From: Bombus terrestris
Taxonomy: Eukaryota > Arthropoda > Insecta > Hymenoptera > Apidae
NCBI RefSeq assembly: GCF_910591885.1
Contig: NC_063269.1
Span: forward strand, 3,782,001 to 3,846,000
Reading direction: 5' to 3'
DNA length: 64,000 bases
A model generated the notes under the pieces. It saw only the letters and a program-made list of their open reading frames with translations, was not told where the DNA came from and did no database searches. Made by a program: the position numbers and the translations under genes. Positions 26,001 to 38,300 of the stretch are shown here, in pieces (the first letter of the stretch is position 1; each line of letters opens with the position of its first letter).

Positions 26001-29000
26001 GTGTGTTCTTATTCCTACGTGTACGTATACTATATATACGTGTACATATATACATACATACGTACATACATACGCGTATGCGTGCGACGTCGTGAGTTTC
26101 GATGTCAAGACAACCATAACGCAATAGTCGAGGATGACGCGAGAACAGTTTTTCTCGGTTACGTCGACAAAGTCGTCTCCTAGGGTCCTAGCAGCCGACG
26201 TGTAACTTTTGCCGACGAGTATTCAAGTAACATGCCCTGGAATTGGATAAGACGAATTGGAAAATTGAATCGACTACTTGGAAAACTTTCCATGAATGTC
26301 CGTTGTAAAGAAGACAATCGGTTCTAGTTTCTCACGTTAAGATAGTTTTCAGCAAACTGTTTAAAGCTGCATCGTTAACGTTCTCGTTCGAAATATTCGT
26401 TCGATCGGAGGACTTTTCCATTTACGGCTGCAGCGCCCAGAGTGAAAAGTTTGCCTAATTGGAACGCTCAAAATGGAATGAATAAAATTTGGACGTTTTC
26501 GTCCGTTGGATAGATGACCTTTCCGGACTAGTTTTGGCGTGGTAGCGCGCGGAGAACGATTTGATCCCGACGAAAGTTTGTTCGATCGATGGGCTGAGTC
26601 GACAGACAGAGTTAAACGTATCTATGGCCGTTGTTCCATGTAAAATATACGAGCATCGAGATCAGAAATTTTAATCTCAGAGGAACAGGCCGCGAAGATG
26701 GCAGATGAACGAGCGTGCAACTAATCGGGCCGCGAACACCCGTAAGCCGGATAAAAGGGCTTTGGAGTATTGGAAAATTGAGAAGTTCTGCTTGGGATCA
26801 TGGGCATGAATTCGCGACATTTACATTTTATGATATTTGTCGAGTCCTTCGACCCTTGTTGCCACCGGCGTAGACATTCCTTAAGCCGAGCCATCCTTTC
26901 GTTCTCACACAAATATCCCGCCAAGGACATTCCCCCTTTCTCCACCCTTTTTTTATCACGCTGTTGTGTATTATTCGTATGATATATGTGTGTCGTGGTA
27001 AAGAAAAGAAAAAGATAAAGAGGAAAAGGACGAAAGGACCACTCGTTACCGAGATAAAAGTAGAAAACGTACGTAAGTTTTCGAAATCCGGTTTCGAGAC
27101 GCTTTAATTCCTTTTTTTCCTATTTTGTTCAGCCGCGACAAATTTTATTTACTACCCCTGCGAGATGGTCTACTTCTTGCTTGGTTTATTTTTCCTTTTT
27201 TCTTCGGAGATAATAAAAGGAAGCGCCTATTATCACGAGACATTTGTTTCTTATTTATAGGCAAGAATCGTTGAAGTTAACCATAGGAGAACTTCCCTAA
27301 CGAATATCTTTTTTGTTCCGAGGAATGACCCATTGAATTCGTCGAGCAAATGTATGTACGCTCGTGCCATTCAATTACAGCGCTCATCAATGAAAACGAA
27401 AAGAAAAAAAAGTAGATAGGGAAGAACGTATCATTCGCTTCGACGTTATCGCTTCGGCAAATCAGTTGAACTCATGTTTTCGTATCGATTTTTCTTCTTT
27501 TAATTTGCGCGGCAATTAGACCGTTCTCGATAGAAAAGTGAACAAATTTTCTCCTTCCTTCCCCCCCTGCGCGTTGTTCCACGAATATTTTTTTTTCTCT
27601 ATCATTTTTTCCCGTCGATCCTGGTAACAGTATTTCAGCAATGAGTGCGCATCCCCATTAATTCCAAAATAATTACGCGCACGCGTTTGCGTACGATACC
27701 GTGGCGGTCGTTATTGTTCCACTGATATCTGGATCGCATAAATACCGATATCCGTTGCATTCATTCGACCCGTTATCGTTGTAACGGCGAATATTTATTA
27801 CGCAGCTGACCGAAAGGGCTGGCCGTTTACGTTGTTAATTCCATAATTGAACGGATACGATACTGCCGTGATAAAGCAACTGGTTTTCCATGGAAAATCT
27901 TGTCTCATCGTTCTTCTTAAGAATGTTCCCCGCGATATGCCGAATAATGAGATTCTGTCGTGTTATCATCCTTTTGCGGGAAATACAAAATTAACATAGT
28001 TGCCTGTGTGATTAAAAACAATATATATATGGTACGTGACATAACAAAAATTCTGGGGTAGTTTGATCAATCGACATTTATATCGCAGGATGTTACTCGC
28101 TCAATTAGCAATCAACGAAACAAACGACAAGCATCAACGAAATTTTGTAAATGTTTTAACAGCGAGTGATATTAATAGATTACGAATATTTATAGAGAAT
28201 AAATTTTGTATAATAAACGTTAGATATATTTTATATGCCATTGAATATCACGTTGCAGTCTATGTACTTACATTTTTTCCACCTATAAATTTCCTATAGA
28301 AGCATAAACATCGGCAGTCTAGATATTAGCAACGATGTAACGCAATATCGTCGTAAAAGCTGCGGGTTAAAGATTAAAGGTACTTGCCTCTTTGGTCGTT
28401 GAATGCGAAATTTTCAATAGACTCGAAGTTTAACAAGGGCGACCGACGAGGCAACGTAATTATCTCCGTTTTAACAAGCCACGAATTATTTCCTGTCGTT
28501 GGTCCAATATTCTCGCGGCCATCCATGCCAGGAATGTCATTTCTTTGGCCGTGATAGGGGAGTGTCTCGTCGCAGATATCTCGCGGTATTCGCGTTGAGC
28601 AAACTGCTACCGAACGAGTTTTCCATTTGCCCTGGCCGCAATTGATCCGTGCGGCCGCGCCTCGCGCGATAACTATCCGGTGGACTCATTTAAGATAAAC
28701 TTAGCCGAGGATCAGCGGATACGTGATTTCCATAGAGTTTCCTTTCCACGGCTTGAAATGTACACGAGGGGATTATTACGAAATTATATAGGATCAATGT
28801 AACTCCTACGTGCCGTTCGCTTCGTGTGTGACGAGTTCCGAAGGCGTTTCGTTATTTCACGTCAGATAATCGGACCCTCCTGATAGTTCTGATCGCACGA
28901 TCTCCTTTCGGATCTCGTAATTAACTCGATTATTAAAGATCAACCATTTTGGGAAACGAGTTTTCTAAATCCCTTCCCGATTTGTTCATCGCGAATATGC

Positions 29001-31770
29001 GATCGAAATATCGTTTCAAGCTCTTCTTTTTTTCAGACGAAGTGGAAATTATTCAAACATTGAGATTCTTCTTCGAATAAGTTTCTGTTTACGATGGTTA
29101 ATATTGCCGCGAAATTAGGTCGGAAACATTGCGCTGTGTACAGTTCTCTCTATCTCGATCTCGATATTATTCTCTTCCTGTTTCCCTTGGAACGCCGCAT
29201 CGCGACTTCCGGAATCTACATCGCTTCTACATCTTCCAACATCAATACGTATGCATTATACCTTCCGTCGAAAACAAGCACCTTAACGTAACGCTGTCAG
29301 ATTAGTTGGAGTTTCGAGCTTGGTAGGTGTTAATTAGGCTAAGCAAAGATTCTCCTGCTTCGACGTTCATGTTCGCAAGGACGTCATTACGAGGGAAGAC
29401 CGACTGTTCATCAATTATGTTGATTAGCTATTTGGGGAGTTTGAAAAAAGATCCGCTGACTTCTCCCTTGGAATACTGATTTCCAACCATGGGTTAACTA
29501 TAACGATACGAATCTACATTACGTGCTTCGAAAAGACGAACAAATCGTTTTTGTTATCGACTCCAGAAGAGTCAATGAACGTTTATTTACATCTTTCGTT
29601 TGTCTATTTATATATATGTATATTCTTAATTTATTTGTTCATATCTTTGGTTTCTTATTTATTAGCATTCTCCGTTTGTTTATTTAAATATTTAGCTTGT
29701 TCAACATCAGACCTGTTAATTGCATTTCGCGTAACGTCAGCTACAAACTGCCATTACAGACCCTTTTCGTTCGTGGTTTCGAGTGTACGGCCGTCTTACG
29801 CTCCTGGCACATAATTAGCTCGGTTAATTAGACTACGTTAACTGTCCCGCTAATGTTTCGCGTACCACCATGGTTCTCCGCTCCGTTTTCTCTGCAATTC
29901 GACCACTTCGCGGCTTAACCTTGATTCATAAAACGTCGACGAGAGGCTGACGACATTAATCCGAACGGATGATTCCGCGAAGCTTTTAATTGGATTGTAA
30001 CGCGCTTAATAGTTCGTTTATTACATCAGCGTGTTGTAACGAGATTTACGTCGAGTTGAACTCCATCGTTCTATCTCCATCTGGATTTTCAAATTTCTCT
30101 TTTTAATGTCGTCTATCGCTTTTTGCCACTATTAATTTTATTCTTTTGTTAAATTGCAATTTATACAACGGCAGACATGTGTAGAAAAAACGGGTGGATC
30201 GTTGTCGATAACGACACGGTAAGCTAGTTTAATTTGTTCGTGTACATTTGCTTTTCGTAACTCCTTTGTATTTCATCGATTATTTAGTTTGATGGGTTTT
30301 CAGCGATTGGTTCGCTCTTCGTTGCCAATTTCCCACCGCTCGAGACTAATTCTAATCATTCCGATCGCAGAACCAATAATTTTGTACGCTGCTTGTACGT
30401 ATTATCGTGTTTCATTAGTAGGTGTATCGTGCGCGTAACGAACGATAACGTCGTAATATTCTCGCCTCTTCAGCCCTCTATTTTAGATATACATGTACAC
30501 GCACATACCTGCAATAACTCGACGATCCGTTAATTTGTCTGTAGCTGGGAAACTGAATTCACTTCAACTGCTTCTCGCTATTTCTTACCTTTAGGCGGGA
30601 TCAAATTATCACCTTACACGCGACACAACACGTATCTTCGATGCTACCTCGACGAAACCGTATCTTTCTCCGTCGCGTTGGTCGCTTCAACGACCGAATT
30701 AACTGCACAATTAAACTATCACGGGACGAGTATGCAATTAGTTATCGGTACGCATCGTGTATCCGCAATTTTCCACTCAACTACTCGTCATCTCTGTTTA
30801 TTCGTTTATCCTCTACGTTATTTATTCGCTGCCTTTAAAAGTTAAAGCTCACTACATTTGTATCGCCACTGTTAAATATAGAAGGCAACCGAACATTCGC
30901 TACACTTTGAATATTTTATTCGTTTCTGCATATTACGTTCGACATATTTTTGTACTTTTTGAACTTTCCATAAATGTCCAAAATGTGTTACGAGATATTT
31001 AAATGTTTAAAAATGTACACAAAATGTGTCATAATATGCAAACATGTACAAGATATTCAAAGTAAATATTTAGATATCATATTTTAATTATAAGATATAA
31101 TATTTAGAGGGCTGTGTTCGTGAAATATGAACTTGCATAAACAGCAGCAGTTTAACTATTGCATTAAATTCGTATTATATTTTGTTATATTTTGACTCGT
31201 TCTCATTGTCGAACAAGCAGGTAATTCTGTTAATACCGTGCATAATTTAAAATATTAATTATATAATATGCGAGGAATAACAGGATCAGACACAATGAAG
31301 AGCGTGGAGTGACGAGGTAAAAGGTGGACAGGTTGGTGGTTTTTAAAAAAAATTCTTTCCTGCTTTTCCATGGGGATTACGTTACATCGTGCTGATCCCG
31401 TGGGTAAGGATTTTTCAAGACGGCGCCGCTGAATAGAGCGATTTACAGTAATTTCTGTGGTTCGCGTTTAGCGCCAGCGATAAAATCCCCCGTTTAGAGT
31501 TTACACGGGCAATAGCAAAAGATACAAACGTGTTACGTTCAATTGAACATTTGCGTTCCTATATATATCGAGAGAGTAAAACGAAAAGGTAAAAGATCGC
31601 GTTAAATATCTCGAACAAATATTCAATCGTTCGTAGTTGCTGTCGTAAAGGTATTGTAAATTTATTACAGATAAAGTAAGCTCGTATTTGTTACGTGTTA
31701 TGTTCGGCACACAATCGAGTAGCCAGATGAATCGTACGTGTGTGTTTTACGTGTTACGGTATGCATACGT
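23051..31770. other. Gene-poor, more GC/CpG-rich DNA after CSN2
   Basis: After the CSN2 poly(A) region, base composition changes within about 1 kb from AT-rich to mixed with many CG dinucleotides. No reading frame here has recognisable family motifs. Open frames, often overlapping on several frames, fit the lower stop-codon density. A TACA/TATG-type microsatellite lies at 26015-26090. A 42-bp segment bounded by good splice signals lies at 24947-24988 (see findings). A CAGGGTGTTCA motif on the minus strand at 23851-23862 may mark an old transposon end. Otherwise I see nothing to annotate. Confidence 0.5.
26015..26090. repeat. TACA/TACG/GTAC-type microsatellite
   Basis: Runs of ACGTGTACGTATA and TACATACATACGTACATACA with variants make a decayed tetranucleotide array. 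It translates to Cys/Met/Tyr-rich false frames on both strands. Confidence 0.75.
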
Positions 31771-31816
31771 GTAACAGATATAAGTCGTACGGGTCGCACA
31801 TGTCTAGCATACATGT
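31771..31816 (+). repeat. 46-bp direct repeat, copy 1
   Basis: This copy begins GTAACAGATATAAGTCG and ends GCATACATGT. It recurs at 32331-32376 with two single-base differences (A/G and A/G). Flanking sequence is not shared. Confidence 0.8.
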
Positions 31817-32330
31817 CGTAATTTCATGTTCCCACTCTCTCTGTTTCTCTCGTATATATTCGCGCTGTATCTTCATATATCTGTTCGTTTATACATTTAC
31901 GAAGGCAACGTGACTGACACCTAATCACAACACCTCCAGCGATACATTATGCAGTAGAAATACTCGTCGTATTAACTGGTTGTTTATGTCAGCGTGACGT
32001 ATGTTCTAGGTATTACTTGGTAAGCATTAGGCCTAAATCAGATTAGATAAACGGATGTAAATGTATCCACGTGAGAGGCCATTGAAAAACAAATTGAAAA
32101 TTCGATCAACGTCTTTACGTTCCATTATTCGACTATGTGTTTCGTTCTATTGGTTTCGGACACAAAGGATTTGATTCTTTTCATTGGAAAAGAAACCTAA
32201 CTCGATATCACGTCCTCGATCTCGTTACCCGCGACTCACCTCGCCAAAAGTGCACTGTCAGTTATATATTTATAACCGTACGTTCTTCGAAGGTGTTATG
32301 TCTGCGATTCACGCTGGGAGATACTCTCCC

Positions 32331-32376
32331 GTAACAGATATAAGTCGTGCGGGTCGCACATGTCTGGCATACATGT
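32331..32376 (+). repeat. 46-bp direct repeat, copy 2
   Basis: This is the second copy of the unit at 31771-31816, offset by exactly 560 bp and in the same orientation. The copies could be remnants of one larger duplicated unit or the short repeats flanking an insertion. Confidence 0.8.
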
Positions 32377-35300
32377 TACCCTCGTACGGTCTGAGCCGCC
32401 CCTCTTTCACCCCTTTTCGCCGTTACTTTCCGACTCTCTTTTCCGGCTGGGATACCGCTGGGAATTCTACTTAATATTGCAACGTATTACCTTCTTACCT
32501 AGGCTGCTGTGGCCCGCGGCTGAAATCATACACCGGGTGTCGAGTTATCGGCGTAAATCTGCGCTATTGAGGCTGGCGTCCGGATCAAGAGGTTGAGCTG
32601 ATTAGAGACGTTAGAGTAACCGGTTGGATTCTCTGCCCGCGTGAAACACTGACATGGTTTTAACCTGATAACGTTGGAATAGTTATTTCTACAAAAATTG
32701 AGAGTCAAAAGAGAAAGATAAGCTTTGAAAAGAATAAAATATGTAATAATCTGTAATATTTTCCGACCGACGGTTACTAGAAAACCATCACGTACTATTC
32801 GTACGAATCATTACGAGTAGTTGCATATCCGCATGAAATACTGTTTTACGCAAGATAGAGCCGTAAGACGGGAAATAAGGAACGGCTGGAAGCCAATATT
32901 CCGCTCCCATCTGACCGTTTTCTAGCGAGAAAATTCCACGGGAAAGCGACCCACCGATTAGGCTACTCTATTTCCTGGGTATGGCCCCTCGTCGAAAGTA
33001 ACGACGAAATCCTCCGGAGACTTTCATCGATCGATGCCGAACGTTGTGCAGCAACGGACAACTCGAGCGTTCGGCCGGCGAGTATTTGCCCGGATAAAAA
33101 TGGTTACGACCGACTCATGCTACATCGGGCTAAACGTTGACGGTACAATATTGCGACGTGCACGTGCACAATCGATGGGGGGCTATCGATGAAATATCGT
33201 CGAGCGTGCAATATCTCGTGCTGCGACGCGCCCTTCGATTATCGGTGACCGAATTTCTTCGCGATTCAGCGAATTCGCCTGTTGTAAATTCGATATCGCG
33301 CCTACTTCGTCCTCGTCGCGCCGCGTCGCGTCGGCCTGGTCGGCGGTTGTTGTTAGTGGTGCTTCCATCCGTTAATAAATGATCGCGTTGATAATGTTGC
33401 CACGCTGTAAATCCGATAGCATCGAATATCGGTAGCGCTCGTGCTCTTTGTCGTTTGTCGCTTGATTTCCAACGTCAACACGGACGAGTTTATAAATTTT
33501 CAGTCGGTTAAAAATTTCCACGAGACGCGCCGCTCGAAATCGCCGACATATTTAAAATTCAAATTGCCGCGCCGTATCACGCGCGCGATCATTATCGGAA
33601 CTCTCGGATATAACGTGTATCCGGAATGACATATTTTCTCGCTGGAACGGTAGATACCGATGCTTTCTTGGGACGCGATATTGGACGTTTCTACGTTTCA
33701 GAGAGACGGGGAAGGAGGCGACGTGTATTTGGCAAGATCTTACGGCTCCCTTCTGCGGATATGACGTAAATCCTCACGCTCTGCACCTATTTGCACACCA
33801 CGTAACGTGTATCACATCCTAGAATATTCAAAATACAAGCTGAAAGTTCCCAAATCCCGTTTTAAATCCTTCGGTTTTTTCAGGGTCAAAAGCTTCGTAC
33901 GCTCAAGGACGTTCGAAAATCGTTTCTCAGACTTGGGAACAGACATTTTTTCAATTCAATCCACGTGTATGTTTGGAACGATGAAATAGAGGAATAGAAA
34001 GATCGAATGGATAGGGAGGACAGAAAGAGAGAGCGAGAGAGAGACCGAGGATCATCTGTAGTTTACGGAAGTGCAGGCGAGTCGTGAACCGTGTTTGTCT
34101 TGTCCCGGTGTCGCGCTGCGACGTACAACGTCGAATTATTACTCCATAACCCGTTGCTTTTACAGGCCCGACGAGCTGACTGATACGCGACACACCGCGC
34201 AAGCAACAACATATACCTGTCGCGTGATAAACGTCGATTGTTCTATTAATCGCTGTTTCGATTCGAACGCGCATAGAATGGTTTTGTTTGGTGCACCGTG
34301 CGTGTGTTTAGATTTGCTTTGAAAAGGGTATAGGAGAAAGATATAGAAAGGTCGTGGATTGTTACCAAAGATCATATTTTCATTGGAATAAGGGGATTCT
34401 TCGAGGGTTCATAGGTTTCTCGTCCATAATATCAGACTGCTTTTGTTCCAGCGTGCCTAGAGTCACGATGAGAATCGAAGACGAGGAAACAGGTCGTATA
34501 TAAGCGACACAATAAAAAGGGGGCGCCGATGATGCTCGTTCACGAATCCAAATATCTCCGAGCGTCATATTGTCGGCGTACATTTTGGTCGCTCCTTTCG
34601 CTCTCTTCGCACGAGCACCCTCGTTAAGCGCCTACGTGTTCCTGATTCTCAATCGACCGGTCCAGCCGTACTGGCGTTACTTTTGATCGCTGGATCCACC
34701 GCACGCTCCTTCCTTCGGGCAACGCCTTTAATCTCTTCGCTTTCGGTTCCATCCAGAATTAAGGGCTCTGGTCGAGCACCGCCACTACCTCTGACGCCTC
34801 TCGCCGTACCATTTCACCGTAGTTGCTTCGTAAACGAAGATTTGTTCCGGATTTTTCGAAGAAATTGAAATAAGCTATATCCCCTTCGTTTCGGAATAGC
34901 ATGCTCGTATAGACATAACCCAAATCCATCGTGCATCCATCGGATACGCAGGAGAGATGTATCGATACATTGTGCATGCGCGGCCAGCAATACCGGTGTA
35001 TCTACTGCAAGAGTTTGGACATGGGAGCACGCAAGAAGGGACGAACGAAAGGCGAACGTTCTACCAGCTATGTACGTCACGTCTGGCTTCTGGATTACAT
35101 TTATACCCCCACGCAAGGTATAGGGAAGAGGGTGAGCCCAGGGGGCCGATGCGCCAATACGTGCCTATAATCTTCTACTTCGTCCTCTTTTGCTCACTTG
35201 CTCGCTCGCTCGCTTGCTCACACGTAACCATTTCGTTTCTGCTTCTCCACGATTGTAGACTTCTCGTCTGCGGACTACTAGCGCCTTTTCTCGAACTTGC

Positions 35301-38300
35301 ATCCACGTTTCCCACTTTTGCTAACACGTCGGTCCTTGCATATTCCACGCGAGTATATGTTATTTTTCTTGCCTTATCACTTTTCGCCTTACATTCTGCT
35401 TTCTTTTTTCTTGACACCCTTTCACGTATCCCTTTTGTCTTGCTTTTATTTGCCTCTCAAGTCGTTCTTCTCCCTCACCGATCGCCCGTTGTCCGCGCTT
35501 CCCTTTACACTAACTGTAGCTTATTTTTGCCTTTCAATTTCATCGGATCGTTTCATCTTTTCAATCTCTAAACTCCTCTTTTGCGTCCCTGCGCCTTGCT
35601 ACACATTTCTTTTTCTCGCCTCTTGTTTCGGAGCGTTCCTGTCGCTCCGTTCTTCCAGCCTTTCCTCGTCGCTTCTTTATTCCAGCAGCACGCGTTTACT
35701 CGCGAGTAGAGGCAACAACTGTCGTCGACTAGAGTAACTCTCGACGACGATGATTCTGTGTGGATGATCGTAGATCCCGCAGATCGACTCTATTACTCCT
35801 ACGGGACGTTTTATTTCTGAACGATGTCTCGGCCATGACTCGAAAGTTTTTATCGGAGGATTTTGCCCTACATTCTCCAGCGTGTTCCAAAAGCCTTTCG
35901 AACAAGCCTCGGTTAAACATTTCTCCAGTTATTCCGTTCTTCTGTTACTTTCTCCTAACCCTTGTTTCAGTTAATTCACAAGTTGCCAATCTGCAATTAT
36001 CTTCAGTAATTTTCGAATCAAAGGAGACGAAGTTGGAATAAAAGTATTTGCAAAAATATTTATCGTAGACAGATATATAGACAGAATACGGAGAATAATC
36101 CAGTGTGAGATAGTTGTCGTTGCGTACATTTGATGGACGCATCTTCGCGAGAAGTTGGCAGACACCATAGTCAGAATGAAACTTTCATTAACCGCTATAA
36201 AGTAACCGCTGCACGTTTCTCTCGTCCCTTTCCATCGCGATACACGGTAAAAAATAAACCACTGTTCACAGGAGAATCTCGATTTTGATCATCGCCGGTG
36301 TTGAAAAAGTTGATCTGTAAAATTCCAAGCCACAGCTGTCGTACCAGCCGTCGAATCGGTCCCTTTTCGTGATTTACGAGGAAGGCTTAACACGGACCCT
36401 CTGGTTTGTTTTTATCAATAGTTAATTCGCAATTTACATCCGTTTAAATATTCATACCGGCGTGGGCGCCGCCGACGCGAAAACCCAGGGCTTTCGGTCC
36501 TCCGCATACTTATTCCAAACTCTGGCTGTCTCTCTCTCTCGCTTTGTTATCCAGCGTTCTCCGACACCCTTCCTTTCTCCTCCTATCTCCTTTTCGTCTT
36601 TCCCGTAAACGCCCAGTGAAGTTGTGTGTGAGCAGCGATAAAACCCAGCGGGATACGTTCGAATACCTTTGCACCCGAAACCTCTCACGCATTAAATTCT
36701 AAAGCCGCTTTCTAGTTTCGGGCTGCATCGTGCATCCTACTTCTCCTTGTCTTCCGCCCCTTCTTTCTCTCGCTCTTGCCACCGGTGTTCAACGTTACCT
36801 CGTTCTTCGATGGTTGAACAAGAGGCAGACACAGAGACGAAGGGGAAAGGGAGAGTAGAGCTTGTGGCGCGAAACTTTGTCCATGGAAAACGGTGGCTGC
36901 TGGTTACCGATGTAACGCTCACCTTCCCAGTGTTTATGGTCGGATAACTGTGCATTAAGGATCACGGATTTTGCCGCGTCGCTCGCTTGATTAATTAGCC
37001 ATTAATTAATGCGTTAGCGCGCTTGCTACTAATGGAAGGTGAAAATTTTATTATCGTAACGGATGATGACGAATTCGTGCTGTCCTGGCATAGCTACTGG
37101 GATCTGATGGAGGGATCGGCGATGTAACGCCGGATTAAAATCACGGTTAATGAAAAGCGAAATTACACGCGGCAACTGTAAGGGTTGAAAGGGGAGGATC
37201 GTGCGAAACGAACGTTTTAAACTTATCAACCGATGAGGGCATAAATTAATTAATTAAAAGCGGCTGGTCGCGGCACGATGATGCGTCCGCCCAGAAGAGT
37301 GCGTTTATCAAACAATTTTCCGTTTGCCCTGTCGCTGGTCCGCAACACAACGCGATGTAACCACAATTAATTAAATTTAATGACCGAGTGACAGTGGCTT
37401 TATTAATTAGTAAAATTAACCGCGTAACGCACCGATACCCATTGAAGAGCGCAGAAATGGAGTTTGAAAGTACGTGTAACGCCGATTCTCACTCTCACGC
37501 CGCTTTATTAATATCATTTCCTATTTAATTTGATTTTCCCTCTTTACCGCGATTAATTTTTTAATACAGACAAATTTTATCCCTTATTCGTTTCTTCGAA
37601 CTTCTGTCTCGATCGATTATCTAAACATCGTCGTTGTTTGCACGAAACGTTTCGTATTGTGTAAACTGAAATCGCGTTCATTCATTTTATAAATGAAATC
37701 TCTCGCGGAATCTTGTACACAGATTCGACTGTTTCAGCGTTGGCGAAATCGAACGGATCGTTGTCTCGTCAAATATTTAAGCGTTTTTCCATCGAATTCG
37801 GGAATTGGCGAGTCCAATGTCAGCAGTTTCTTCTTATTTCGCGCACGTAAACCCGCTTTACACTCCGGCATGTTCGGCACGGTTACCGCGGCTTGTCAGC
37901 TCGTAGGTATATTTCCGTGTTTTATTCATGAAATACGTAGCTGTCTATCATATTCCCAGATAAGATTCAGCGAGTGTAGACGCGGTATATCGCCGCGTGA
38001 AACCTGTCGCTCCACAAACGGAAACCGACGTAACAAAAATAACAAATCGCGAGTGCAACCTTGCCATCGATGCTCTTTGTGCCTGTTTTAGATTATTTTT
38101 ATTCCGTGTCACGATTTACTGACGTGTTTCACGAGAACTGGAACAAATGTTATTATTAGAGTTGTGGCCGTACTCAGTCCTGGCCTAAAACCGACACGAT
38201 AGGTCAAATCTGAAGCTTGAAAACAAGTTACGTTCTATATTATTCCCTGTTCTTTTTCAGTGAATTTTCTGTCAATTTTCCTATCCATTCTTTCAAAATA

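Noticed and set aside
26721..26945. Minus-strand 74-codon frame with Cys/Arg-rich content
   Set aside because: No recognisable motif; probably a chance frame.
34957..35571. 204-codon open frame on the plus strand, with a 146-codon frame overlapping at 35297-35737
   Set aside because: The DNA is a long pyrimidine-rich stretch with few stop codons. The proteins are Ser/Leu/Phe-rich with no motif, no splice logic and overlapping rivals in other frames.
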